From assembly GCA_010672185.1 (NCBI GenBank), contig JAAHHL010000049.1, positions 1-18,890 on the forward strand: a stretch of 18,890 nt of DNA, written 5' to 3'. The notes beneath the pieces were generated by a model. The model had not been told where the DNA came from, ran no database searches, and worked only from the letters and a program-made list of their open reading frames with translations. Origin of the DNA: Caldora sp. SIO3E6. Lineage in GTDB: Bacteria; Cyanobacteriota; Cyanobacteriia; Cyanobacteriales; Coleofasciculaceae. Position numbers and translations under genes: made by a program. This document shows positions 7,456-14,642 of this stretch, one piece after another. Positions within the stretch are counted from its first letter, which is position 1, and each line of letters starts with the position of its first letter.

Positions 7456-7550
7456 TGGAGATAGGTAAAGACGAAAATCTGTTCCGCAGTTTTAGTTGTG
7501 TCACGCCACTACGATAGGTACATTTTTTATGAGAAAATTACCTAACACCC

Positions 7551-7802
7551 ATTGGTGACAAGTTAAGGTAAAGATGTAGTTGTCAAGGGAGCAGAGGAGC
7601 GGAGGAGCAGAGGAGCAGAGGAGCAGAGGAGCAGAGGAGCAGAGGAGCAGAGGAGCAGAGGAGCAGAGGAGCAGAGGAGCGGAGGAAGAAGAATACAATT
7701 TTCCTTAACCCTTGGTGTATTTCCATATATAGGTTTTTTTTAGAACTACTACGCCATATATGGGAGTTGACAAAATGCACGACCTTTTAACTTGTCACCA
7801 TT
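7551..7802. mobile_element. Repeat element C, copy 1 with octamer array
   Basis: GGTGACAAGTTAA at 7554-7566 is inverted at 7787-7799 (TTAACTTGTCACC); both are flanked by ATT, a possible 3-bp duplication. Inside is an array of about twelve GCAGAGGA units (about 7587-7686), then GAAGAAGAATACAATTTTC. A second copy begins at 18684 with the same edges but a different array unit. Together with 7804-7848 (CCTAAAA/CCTAACA heptamers) this fills the space before the kinase gene; no gene is present. Confidence 0.6.
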
Positions 7803-7803
7803 G

Positions 7804-7848
7804 CCTAAAACCTAACACCTAAAACCTAAAACCTAACACCTAACACCT
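7804..7848. repeat. CCTAACA heptamer array at kinase start
   Basis: Six units of CCTAAAA or CCTAACA end three bases before the kinase ATG, so no Shine-Dalgarno sequence is present there. Confidence 0.75.
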
Positions 7849-9327
7849 ATGAGTTACTGTGTCGCTCCTGGATGTTTTGCTCCTGAAAATCCGGACTCAG
7901 GCTTCTATTGTCTCAGTTGTGGTTCTCAATTATTGCTGAGGCAGAGATATCGTGGGGTTAGTCCGATTGGTAGCGGTGGCTTTGGTAGAACTTTTTTGGC
8001 AGTAGATGAAGATATTCCTGGTAAACCTTCCTGTGTCATTAAACAATTTGCTTTTCCCAGCAACGGTGGTTTAATCTTAGGCAAAGCAGGTGAATTATTT
8101 CGCCAAGAAGCAGAACGTCTTGAGCAGTTGGGAGAACATCCACAAGTCCCAAAGCTTTTAGCTTACTTTGAACAAAATCAGCAATTGTATCTAGTGCAAG
8201 AGTTGATTGAGGGACAGGATTTGGAAAAAGAATTGCAGCAGGTAGGACAGTTTGGAGAAAAGCAAATTTGGGAACTACTCAGGGATTTGCTACCAGTACT
8301 CCAGTATATCCATGATCGCCAAGTAATCCACCGAGATATCAAACCAGCTAATATTATCCACCGTCGCAGTGATGGTAAGCCAGTACTAATTGATTTTGGG
8401 GTAGCTAAACTGCTCAGTACTACTGCTTTGCAACGTACTGGTACGACAGTGGGAACTATTGAATATATGGCACCAGAGCAAATCAAAGGCAAAGTTTTCC
8501 CTGCAAGTGACCTTTATAGTTTAGGAGTGAGCTGCATCCACTTGCTCACAGGCATTGCTCCTAGCGATATGTTTGATATTATGCATAATTGTTGGGCATG
8601 GCGGCACCATTTACCTGGTGGTAAAGTAGTGAGCGATCGCTTAGGTCTTGTTCTGGATAAATTACTGGAAAATACCATTTCTGAGCGTTATCAGTCGGCT
8701 CATGAAGTTTTGCAAGGGGTTAATCAACAAACAACAGTAGTTAAGCCAGTAATTCCTACTAGTGCAAGAAAGCCGGAGGAACCCACCCCTAACCCCTCCC
8801 AGGAGGGGAATTGGAGGCAGGAGAGAAAAGCACTTACTACACCAGTTTTATCAGAGATTGACTATAGTGAACTGCGGAATTTGTTAGCTAGAAAAAAATG
8901 GCAGGAGGCAGATAATAAAACCTGGGATTTACTGTGCCAAGTTTTAGGAAGACGAGCCGGTTATTACCTCCAAACTGCTGATATTAAAAACTTCCCCTGT
9001 GAGGATTTATTAATCATTGATCAACTTTGGAGCAAATACAGTGAAGGACGTTTTGGCTTCACTGCCCAGAAACGGATTTATAAAGAAGTTGAGGGCGATT
9101 ATCCCAGTTTTTGCGATCGCGTAGGTTGGTCACTGCACAATTCTAATCCCCTGCCATCAAGGTCTACTTTCAAGCTGCGTTTACCTTTCACTCAAACTCC
9201 ACAAATGCCTGTAGGACATTTCCCGACCCGCCAATGGGCCGGGGGTTACTACTGGTGGCGTCACGCTGGAACTTTAGCAGCTAAACTAGAACAATGTGGC
9301 AATCTTAGGAAAAATATTAATTATTAG
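7849..9327 (+). CDS. Ser/Thr protein kinase with zinc ribbon and GUN4 domain
   Basis: 492 residues, soluble. An N-terminal zinc-ribbon-like motif (C4, C9, C21, C24) precedes an active-looking Hanks-type kinase: glycine loop GSGGFG (41-46), VIK with Lys65, HRDIKPAN (161-168) with catalytic Asp163, DFG (182-184), APE (208-210). A linker (about 295-335) contains PNPSQEGN, the translation of a dispersed palindromic repeat. The C-terminus (about 336-485) is a GUN4 domain: DYSELRNLLARKKWQEAD (338-355), the FPCEDL...DQLW segment, RFGF, and VGWSL. GUN4 domains bind porphyrins such as Mg-protoporphyrin, so the kinase may sense tetrapyrrole or a related ligand; that is inference. The next gene starts 6 bases later, indicating an operon. 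No ribosome binding site: a heptamer array reaches the ATG. Confidence 0.93.
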   Translation: MSYCVAPGCFAPENPDSGFYCLSCGSQLLLRQRYRGVSPIGSGGFGRTFLAVDEDIPGKPSCVIKQFAFPSNGGLILGKAGELFRQEAERLEQLGEHPQVPKLLAYFEQNQQLYLVQELIEGQDLEKELQQVGQFGEKQIWELLRDLLPVLQYIHDRQVIHRDIKPANIIHRRSDGKPVLIDFGVAKLLSTTALQRTGTTVGTIEYMAPEQIKGKVFPASDLYSLGVSCIHLLTGIAPSDMFDIMHNCWAWRHHLPGGKVVSDRLGLVLDKLLENTISERYQSAHEVLQGVNQQTTVVKPVIPTSARKPEEPTPNPSQEGNWRQERKALTTPVLSEIDYSELRNLLARKKWQEADNKTWDLLCQVLGRRAGYYLQTADIKNFPCEDLLIIDQLWSKYSEGRFGFTAQKRIYKEVEGDYPSFCDRVGWSLHNSNPLPSRSTFKLRLPFTQTPQMPVGHFPTRQWAGGYYWWRHAGTLAAKLEQCGNLRKNINY

Positions 9328-9333
9328 TAGCTT

Positions 9334-10047
9334 ATGTCCATCACGTCACGGAGTATGCAAAAGCTGCTGCGGGAGAATATATCGGGGGGTGAGCCCCTCG
9401 AAGTGTCCCTTGAGCAGGCTAAAGAACTGGCTGAAGACTTGGTGGCACGGGTTGAGTCTTGGGCTGGCGTAGAGCGAAATGATAAGTGCCACCATTACCA
9501 TCGCTCCCCAGGAGCCAATCCGCCAACCGACTCCCTGTGCTGTTGTATTTTGTTAGAGGAATCGAATGAACGCTGGTATCGCCATCAGACCCATTTACAT
9601 TTGCGGAGGAGCCCTGAGCAACAGCTTTGGGTAGAGTTGGGAGGGGAGCGATCGCCTGCCCCCATTTCCGATCTTGGCGAGGTGGTTGCCCTGGTTCAAG
9701 CATTTCAGCAGCGGGTTAACAAGCAAAAAGCCCAAGCTGCCAAGCGCCAGAAACAGAAAGACCTCAAAGTGCAAGCCATCGTCGCTCAGGTGCGCAAAAT
9801 TGCCAAGGAAGATAAATTTGACTTTGCCACCGAGGTGGATAGCGTTAAACTTAAGCTGATTATTTGCCTATCTGACAACGACTACTTTGCTATTTTGATT
9901 CCCTTTAACCAGTTCAAAACGGTGTTACCCAAACTGCGCACCGCGATTCAAGCTCTCCGGGAGACCTACAACAGCGGCGTTCGCTTTAAAACCCATCTCA
10001 AACGAGGCTATCGCCGTTCTGACTGGATTCGTCATCAGGACTTGTAG
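9334..10047 (+). CDS. Unrecognised coiled-coil protein in kinase-MoxR-VWA operon
   Basis: 237 residues; I do not recognise the family. An N-terminal helical segment (about 8-45) precedes a middle region (46-120) rich in Cys and His (KCHHYHRS, LCCCILL, RHQTHLHLRR). A Lys/Gln-rich coiled coil (about 122-160) follows, then a C-terminal mixed alpha/beta part (165-237, e.g. KLKLIICLSDNDYFAILIPF). The His/Cys cluster could bind metal, but spacing is not a known motif. It starts 6 bases after the kinase stop and is followed by the MoxR gene, so it probably belongs to that signalling unit. No clear ribosome binding site; Met8 at 9355 is an alternative start. Confidence 0.75.
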   Translation: MSITSRSMQKLLRENISGGEPLEVSLEQAKELAEDLVARVESWAGVERNDKCHHYHRSPGANPPTDSLCCCILLEESNERWYRHQTHLHLRRSPEQQLWVELGGERSPAPISDLGEVVALVQAFQQRVNKQKAQAAKRQKQKDLKVQAIVAQVRKIAKEDKFDFATEVDSVKLKLIICLSDNDYFAILIPFNQFKTVLPKLRTAIQALRETYNSGVRFKTHLKRGYRRSDWIRHQDL

Positions 10048-10052
10048 AAAAA

Positions 10053-10157
10053 GGCAGTCCCGGTGAAAAAATTTTTTCACCATCATGCATAAAAATCCAT
10101 CTCGACCCGTCCCCGCGTCCCCGCGTCCCCGCGTCCCCGCGTCTCTTTTCAAGGCAG
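10053..10157 (+). repeat. Repeat element D in operon spacer
   Basis: GGCAGTCCC, AAATTTTTTCACC, ATGCATAAAAATCC, then CCCCGCGT octamers and CTTTTCAAGGCAG, as in 6467-6618. It fills the whole space between the coiled-coil gene and the MoxR gene. Confidence 0.6.
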
Positions 10158-10163
10158 AAGAAC

Positions 10164-11249
10164 ATGATCCGTATTGATGCTCACGAACTCTATCAAGTCT
10201 TGGAACTAACCCCATCGGAGCAAAATATCCTCCTGGTGGGGAAGCATGGTATTGGTAAGTCGGAAATTATTAGCCATTTCTACCACCAGCGCCAGAAGCT
10301 GCCCGTTATCCCCTTCTTTTTAGGACAAATGAGCGATCCGGGGGATTTGATTGGCTTGTTGCATAAAGATGAGGAAACAGGTCGTTCGGTTTTTTTGCCT
10401 CCCTACTGGTGGCCCGCCCCGGATCAAGCGGTGGTGCTCTTTCTGGATGAGCTTAACCGTGCTCGTCCCGAGATTTTGCAGGCAGTTCAAGACCTGACCC
10501 TCAACAAAACCTTGGCAGGCAAAGCTTTACCCCCCGGCAGTATTGTAATTGCTGCTGTTAATGCGGGGGAAGAATATCAACTAACGGAACTTGATCCAGC
10601 CTTGGTGTCGCGGTTTAATCTCTACGAATTTGCGCCGACGGTGGAAGATTGGTTGCTCTGGGCAGCGGAGCAGGATGTGGATTCACGGGTACTTACGTTT
10701 ATTCAACAGCATCCGGAGCATCTTGATGGGGACAATCCTGACGCGGATACGGCGATCGCTAGGGCAGGCTTAGTCAAAACCCCCGATCGCCGCGCCTGGG
10801 CAAAAGTATCTGATTTTGTGGGCAACCACAAAGAGCTAGAAGATATTCACTTTAAACTGATTGCAGGTATGGTGGGCAGTCGAGCCAGTCTAGCCTTCCG
10901 CCAAAGCCTAGCCAGCCAAAGGGGTTTGAGTCCCGAGCAACTCCTCTTACAATTTGCCAAACATCGTAGCAAGCTCAAAAACCTAGAAATTCACGACTTT
11001 GCTAGCCTAAATGAACAGGTCTTACTCTGGCTCAATGTAGGGCACTGTCCCGAAAAGCGTGCCGATAGTGCTCGGAAGAATCTGTTGAACTATCTCCAGT
11101 ATCTCCGTAAAGCCAAACAACAGGAAGCGATCGCTCATTTTTCCTCCCTGGTTCAAAGCCCCAAATTTAGCGATGCTATGGGGTTTGTCGCCGAATCTAT
11201 GGATCTGATTGATTTTTTGTCTGAGTATTTGGAAGCGATTAAGGTATAG
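10164..11249 (+). CDS. MoxR-family AAA+ ATPase
   Basis: 361 residues. Walker A is GKHGIGKS (26-33, Lys32), Walker B is VLFLDEL (91-97, Asp95, Glu96). Sensor 1 is AAVN with Asn133, and LDPALVSRF carries the likely arginine finger Arg150. The C-terminal helical lid spans about 200-361. MoxR ATPases pair with VWA-domain proteins and act as chaperone-like remodellers for metal insertion or complex assembly; RavA-ViaA is the best known example. The VWA partner is encoded 188 bases downstream. This gene is also downstream of the kinase-GUN4 gene, so phosphorylation control of the pair is possible but not shown. Start ATG 10164 has a weak AGAAG. Confidence 0.92.
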   Translation: MIRIDAHELYQVLELTPSEQNILLVGKHGIGKSEIISHFYHQRQKLPVIPFFLGQMSDPGDLIGLLHKDEETGRSVFLPPYWWPAPDQAVVLFLDELNRARPEILQAVQDLTLNKTLAGKALPPGSIVIAAVNAGEEYQLTELDPALVSRFNLYEFAPTVEDWLLWAAEQDVDSRVLTFIQQHPEHLDGDNPDADTAIARAGLVKTPDRRAWAKVSDFVGNHKELEDIHFKLIAGMVGSRASLAFRQSLASQRGLSPEQLLLQFAKHRSKLKNLEIHDFASLNEQVLLWLNVGHCPEKRADSARKNLLNYLQYLRKAKQQEAIAHFSSLVQSPKFSDAMGFVAESMDLIDFLSEYLEAIKV

Positions 11250-11317
11250 CAGTTGCCAAGGCGATTAGGACAACGCCAAATGCTGCCACCCTTATATCAA
11301 GTTCGGATAATCACTTA

Positions 11318-11432
11318 TAATTCCCTTCTCCCTTCCAACTTTCTTCCTTCCCTTCTCCCTTCCAACTTTCTTCCTTCCCTTCTGCCTTCTGCCTTCTGCC
11401 TCCTGCCTTCTGCCTTCTGCCTTCTGCCTTTT
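11318..11432. repeat. Two tandem arrays between MoxR and VWA genes
   Basis: First, about two copies of a 27-base unit (CCCTTCTCCCTTCCAACTTT plus CTTCCTT) at 11325-11384; then about seven heptamers of TGCCTTC (11385-11430), the reverse complement of the array at 6383-6466. The array ends eight bases before the VWA ATG. Confidence 0.75.
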
Positions 11433-11437
11433 GCTAT

Positions 11438-12757
11438 ATGAAGACCTTTGCTCGTCACCGTATTGCTCGTATTGTGGAAAAGTGGCTGCTCGTTGAGCCA
11501 CTGTTGCTCGCCACCTGGACGAGTCATGCCTTGGTCTCTGAGCCCCGCATTCAAACTATTCGTGTTCAACGGGGTCGGATCGAGTACAATCCGAGTTTTA
11601 TTGAGCAGTTAAGCGATCGCCTCCTTGAAGCCACCTTGCGCTTTGAAGCACTGCGCATTCTCTTGAAACACCCCTACAGTCGCCGTCAAGCTCACTCGGC
11701 GATTAGCTATGATGCCAGCAATTTAACACTACAGGAATATTTGCAAACCGAACTGCCGTTTCCTCGGGCGCGGGATGTATTTGGCGATCGCAGCTACGAT
11801 CAACAATTCCTTGAGTTCTACTACCATCAACTGCTAGACCAACAGCCCCCCCCAGAAGCAACCTCCAGTCCAGATGGGACGGCATCCGGAGCAGGGAAAG
11901 CAGGGGGGATGGGGACAGGGGAAGCTGCACCTGCGTCTGGGTCTACTGAATCTGAATCCTCTGAAGCCGAATTGGCAACTGCAACGACTTCAACTCCCAG
12001 CGATAGCCCAACGGATCTACTATTAGTCTATACCGACTCAACTCTCAGCGGTGTCGAAAATACAGACCAGTGGGATCAAGACGAATTGTTGAGCGATCGC
12101 CTGGATGAGCTAGTGAAAACTGCCCAAGCCAATAACAGTTGGGGTAGCATTGGGGGCAAATTGCGGGAACAGATTTTGGCAAATCTGCACCCTAAGCTGG
12201 ACTATCGGGCAGTTTTGCGCAAGTTTCGCACCTCTATCCTTAGCCAACAGCGACGGCTAACCCGTATGAAGCCAAATCGCCGTTATGGGTTCACCTATAT
12301 GGGCAGCCGTCGTGACTTTACAACCCGACTGCTGTTTGCTATTGATGTTAGCGGTTCGATGGGCACGGAAGAGCTTCGGCAAGGATTTTCGGTGGTTAAC
12401 CGCTTTTTTAACTACGGTGTGCCCACAATCGATGTAATTCAATTTGATGCACAGCTCACCACTGACGTTATGACCTTCCGTCGTGCCCAGCGGGAAGTTG
12501 AATTAACAGGACGAGGCGGAACCAATTTTGCCCCTATCCTGGCTTATCTTGATGATCACCGGGATTACGATGGCTTGATTATCTATACCGATGGCTATGC
12601 TCCTTGCCCCAAACCGCCCCAGAATCGTCGCACTCGTATCTTGTGGTTGTTTGTTAGCGAGGAAAATTACCGGAGTTGCTATCCCAAATTACAGCACATC
12701 GGGCAAGGGGCTTATCTTAAAACCAATGCCCCTATCCCTAAGTCAGCATTAAGTTAA
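11438..12757 (+). CDS. VWA-domain (DUF2201-type) protein, MoxR partner
   Basis: 439 residues. An N-terminal helical domain (about 1-135) resembles the DUF2201 N-terminal domain (metallopeptidase-like in the family, but no HExxH here). A low-complexity linker rich in Ser, Thr, Ala and acidic residues (about 138-215) follows. Then a helical segment and a VWA domain (about 295-435) with a complete metal-ion site: DVSGSMG (Asp303, Ser305, Ser307), Thr362 in GGTNFAP, Asp385 in YTDGYAP. The VWA is the probable substrate or adaptor recognised by the MoxR ATPase. The Ser/Thr-rich linker is a plausible target of the kinase encoded three genes upstream; this is inference. No ribosome binding site is visible. 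Confidence 0.92.
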   Translation: MKTFARHRIARIVEKWLLVEPLLLATWTSHALVSEPRIQTIRVQRGRIEYNPSFIEQLSDRLLEATLRFEALRILLKHPYSRRQAHSAISYDASNLTLQEYLQTELPFPRARDVFGDRSYDQQFLEFYYHQLLDQQPPPEATSSPDGTASGAGKAGGMGTGEAAPASGSTESESSEAELATATTSTPSDSPTDLLLVYTDSTLSGVENTDQWDQDELLSDRLDELVKTAQANNSWGSIGGKLREQILANLHPKLDYRAVLRKFRTSILSQQRRLTRMKPNRRYGFTYMGSRRDFTTRLLFAIDVSGSMGTEELRQGFSVVNRFFNYGVPTIDVIQFDAQLTTDVMTFRRAQREVELTGRGGTNFAPILAYLDDHRDYDGLIIYTDGYAPCPKPPQNRRTRILWLFVSEENYRSCYPKLQHIGQGAYLKTNAPIPKSALS

Positions 12758-12801
12758 AATAAAAAACATGTATTAATCATCAAGCCTAGAGGAAGAATAG
12801 A

Positions 12802-13260
12802 ATGAGGCTCTCTAAGCAGTTAGAAAACGTTTCCAAAGCGATAATTTGCCTCTACAGAGAGCTATTTGACGAAAGCCCTTCACCCATGAAGCTTCAGAAG
12901 CTTTGCTACTATGCTCAGGGATACTCCCTAGCGGAGAAAGAGGAGTTATTTCCTGAGGATTTTCAGGCTTGGCAGCATGGCCCAGTTATACCAGAGCTTT
13001 ATTATCAATATCAACATTTTCAATGGAGACAAATTAGTGATGATATTGAGCCTCCAAAGTGCGATTCCCTAGAATTTTTACGGGATATAGTTTCTGCCTA
13101 CGGACGTTATGATGGTGCAGCACTGAGTACTATGACCCATAGAGAGCAACCATGGTTCGAGGCTAGAGGGGATTTGGGCGAGTTAGAAGGCAGTACAGAA
13201 ATCATCTCTAAAGATGCACTCCGCAGTTACTTCACATCCAGATTGAAGGTACATGCCTAA
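12802..13260 (+). CDS. Panacea (DUF4065/SocA-like) antitoxin-domain protein
   Basis: 152 residues. The family signature is clear: MKLQKLCYYAQGYSLAEKEELF, then EDFQAWQHGPVIPELYYQY (residues about 34-75) and TMTHREQPWFEAR. Panacea domains serve as interchangeable antitoxins of many toxin families and as proteolytic adaptors such as SocA. GAGGAAG lies 7 bases before the ATG. The gene begins 44 bases after the VWA stop and may be read through from that operon. No classical toxin gene follows; the next frame is the unknown helical protein at 13504, separated by two mobile-element remnants. Confidence 0.88.
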   Translation: MRLSKQLENVSKAIICLYRELFDESPSPMKLQKLCYYAQGYSLAEKEELFPEDFQAWQHGPVIPELYYQYQHFQWRQISDDIEPPKCDSLEFLRDIVSAYGRYDGAALSTMTHREQPWFEARGDLGELEGSTEIISKDALRSYFTSRLKVHA

Positions 13261-13268
13261 GAATAAAT

Positions 13269-13286
13269 AGGGTTTGCTGAATAAGT
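13269..13286. repeat. IS/MITE-like terminal repeat, copy 2 (inverted)
   Basis: AGGGTTTGCTGAATAAGT, the reverse complement of the motif at 150-167 with one mismatch. It begins eight bases after the Panacea stop. No transposase is adjacent. Confidence 0.5.
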
Positions 13287-13371
13287 CCATTGATCCGGGT
13301 TTTGAAGTAATAAGTAATAAGCAGTAGTAGGACTTCAGTCCAAAAAGAAGCAAAGCAACATAATCATGATT

Positions 13372-13479
13372 TACAGCAGTTTGCTCTGCTATGGGGTACA
13401 TTTTTATCCCCCTAAATCCCCCTTAGAAAGGGGGACTTTTGTCTATCGACTGTACTTTGTTAGAGCGCAAAGTGCTGTA
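13372..13479 (+). mobile_element. MITE family A, short copy (TA-flanked)
   Basis: 108 bp, the inverted equivalent of 171-339: ends CAGCAGTTTGCTCTGCTA and (inverted) CAGCACTTTGCGCTCTAA, with TA at both edges. A CCCCCTAAATCCCCCTT core forms a hairpin with GGGGG. It sits directly before the helical-protein gene at 13504 and makes that frame look longer than it is. Confidence 0.6.
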
Positions 13480-13503
13480 TCTGAATGGAATAATCTGTCT
13501 CTC

Positions 13504-13965
13504 ATGAATGATGAAGACATTGATTACAGCATTATTCCTGAAGCCCTACTGCAAGAACTAGCCTTAGGTAATGAGTTGTATATTGCCACTTCTGCCCTGG
13601 TAGAACTTTGGATGCGTGAGAATAGTGCAGTTGCCCGAATCGCCTGGGAAATTCTGTCAACATCTCATGGAGATCTTTATCTACAAGCTACTGCTTTAAG
13701 TGCCTTATTTAGTACTGACAAGGAGAAAGCACTGCACTATATGTCAGAAAAGGTGGTAGATTGTGAGCCATTACTCTTAAATGAGATAATGAAATTGATA
13801 ATAGACAGTCCTTCAGATTTTGTCCCTAGCTCTACTTCTAAGATATTTCAGACAACTATCGAACGTTTGACAAATCTAAGGAATGAGCAAGGGTTTATTG
13901 AGCCAGACGTACAGCAGGAGCTTATACAGCTTTACAATGCTAGTGCGCTATCAGGAATTAAATAA
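13504..13965 (+). CDS. Unknown helical (HEAT-like) protein
   Basis: 153 residues; family not recognised. It is acidic, helix-rich throughout and resembles short HEAT-type repeats (for example ELYIATSALVELWMRENSAVARIAWEIL then YLQATALSALFSTDKEKAL). No catalytic motif, signal or membrane segment is seen. The frame opens at 13366, but its first 46 codons are MITE sequence, so ATG 13504 is preferred; no ribosome binding site is visible, perhaps because the insertion removed the original 5' region. It might be an immunity-type or adaptor protein given its place between two toxin-antitoxin loci, but this is guesswork. Confidence 0.6.
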   Translation: MNDEDIDYSIIPEALLQELALGNELYIATSALVELWMRENSAVARIAWEILSTSHGDLYLQATALSALFSTDKEKALHYMSEKVVDCEPLLLNEIMKLIIDSPSDFVPSSTSKIFQTTIERLTNLRNEQGFIEPDVQQELIQLYNASALSGIK

Positions 13966-14059
13966 GCACAGTTTCCTAGATATGCATTTGGCAGGGTTTT
14001 GGTTGGTAGTTGTCTATGCACTGTGGGGAAGAGCCGTTTTGAGCAAACCGTGAAATCCC

Positions 14060-14089
14060 TGTAGGGACGTTTCATGAAACGTCCCTACA
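14060..14089. repeat. Perfect 30-bp palindrome
   Basis: Each 15-base half (TGTAGGGACGTTTCA) is the exact reverse complement of the other, with no loop. This is a dispersed palindrome type common in cyanobacterial spacers; without a T-run it is not a typical terminator. It lies between convergent genes (13965 plus, 14286 minus). Confidence 0.7.
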
Positions 14090-14130
14090 ATTTGGGCATA
14101 GCGGGTATATCGATACCGGATTTGGTATAA

Positions 14131-14242
14131 CTCAGATCTTGCACCAAGTCGAAAACTGACTTGTGAAGGGAGGCAACAGGCAACAGGCAACAGTGATAAG
14201 ATTTGACGGTTTCAGTATATTTGTACTGGTGCAAGATGTGAG
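14131..14242. mobile_element. MITE family E with TATAA target duplication
   Basis: Terminal repeats CTCAGATCTTGCACCA (14131-14146) and, inverted, CTCACATCTTGCACCA (14227-14242) match at 15 of 16 bases. TATAA flanks both sides (14126-14130 and 14243-14247). The 112-bp inside is non-coding and includes three GGCAACA heptamers (about 14170-14192). If the repeats are taken one base longer, the duplication would be ATA instead. Confidence 0.7.
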
Positions 14243-14285
14243 TATAAGATCACAGACTTCGTACTTGGAACAAATAATCGGCAAT

Positions 14286-14642
14286 TCATGGCTGATCTGG
14301 CAATGGGGGTAATAATACCTTAAGCTGAGTTTTTAGGAGATCTAGCTCTGAGTTGATAATTGTCCACAAGATGTCTTGATCGACTTCATCGTAACGATGG
14401 ATAACGATGTTGCGTAAACCAACAATACGCTGCCAGTCGATAGCTGGATGAGTTTGTCGAAAGTCCTCAGATATCCTGCGGGCAGCTTCTCCTAGAATTT
14501 CAAATTGTCGTTCTACTGCACTGACTGTGCGCATGTCATTGAGATAAGCTTCAAAGGAAAGATTTTCTGTGAAAGCTTGGATGTATTGAATTGCTTGAAC
14601 CATATCCCAAACCGATGCAATATCACGATTACTCGACTGCAT
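14286..14642 (-). CDS. HepT-like HEPN toxin (DUF86)
   Basis: 118 residues from the ATG at 14642; the frame extends to 14654 (four more codons), equally possible. It is an all-helical HEPN fold. The catalytic RNase motif R-x4-H-x-Y is intact: R-NIVI-H-R-Y (Arg81, His86, Tyr88 counted from the longer start). An ERQFEILGEAARRISEDF segment, typical of HepT, precedes it. HepT toxins cleave tRNA or mRNA and are silenced when the partner MntA adenylylates the Tyr of this motif. The gene overlaps the mntA stop (14 or 26 bases), typical for this pair. Confidence 0.9.
   Translation of the reverse strand: MQSSNRDIASVWDMVQAIQYIQAFTENLSFEAYLNDMRTVSAVERQFEILGEAARRISEDFRQTHPAIDWQRIVGLRNIVIHRYDEVDQDILWTIINSELDLLKTQLKVLLPPLPDQP

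Noticed and set aside
7501..7780. Minus-strand frames rich in SSAPLLLC
   Set aside because: Translation of an 8-base array, open only because the period avoids stops; the same happens at 18664-18855.
7551..7802. CRISPR array
   Set aside because: Units are 8 bases in unbroken tandem, without spacers, and there are no cas genes.
14060..14089. Terminator
   Set aside because: Perfect palindrome but no T-run on either strand and the same type is dispersed in spacers.
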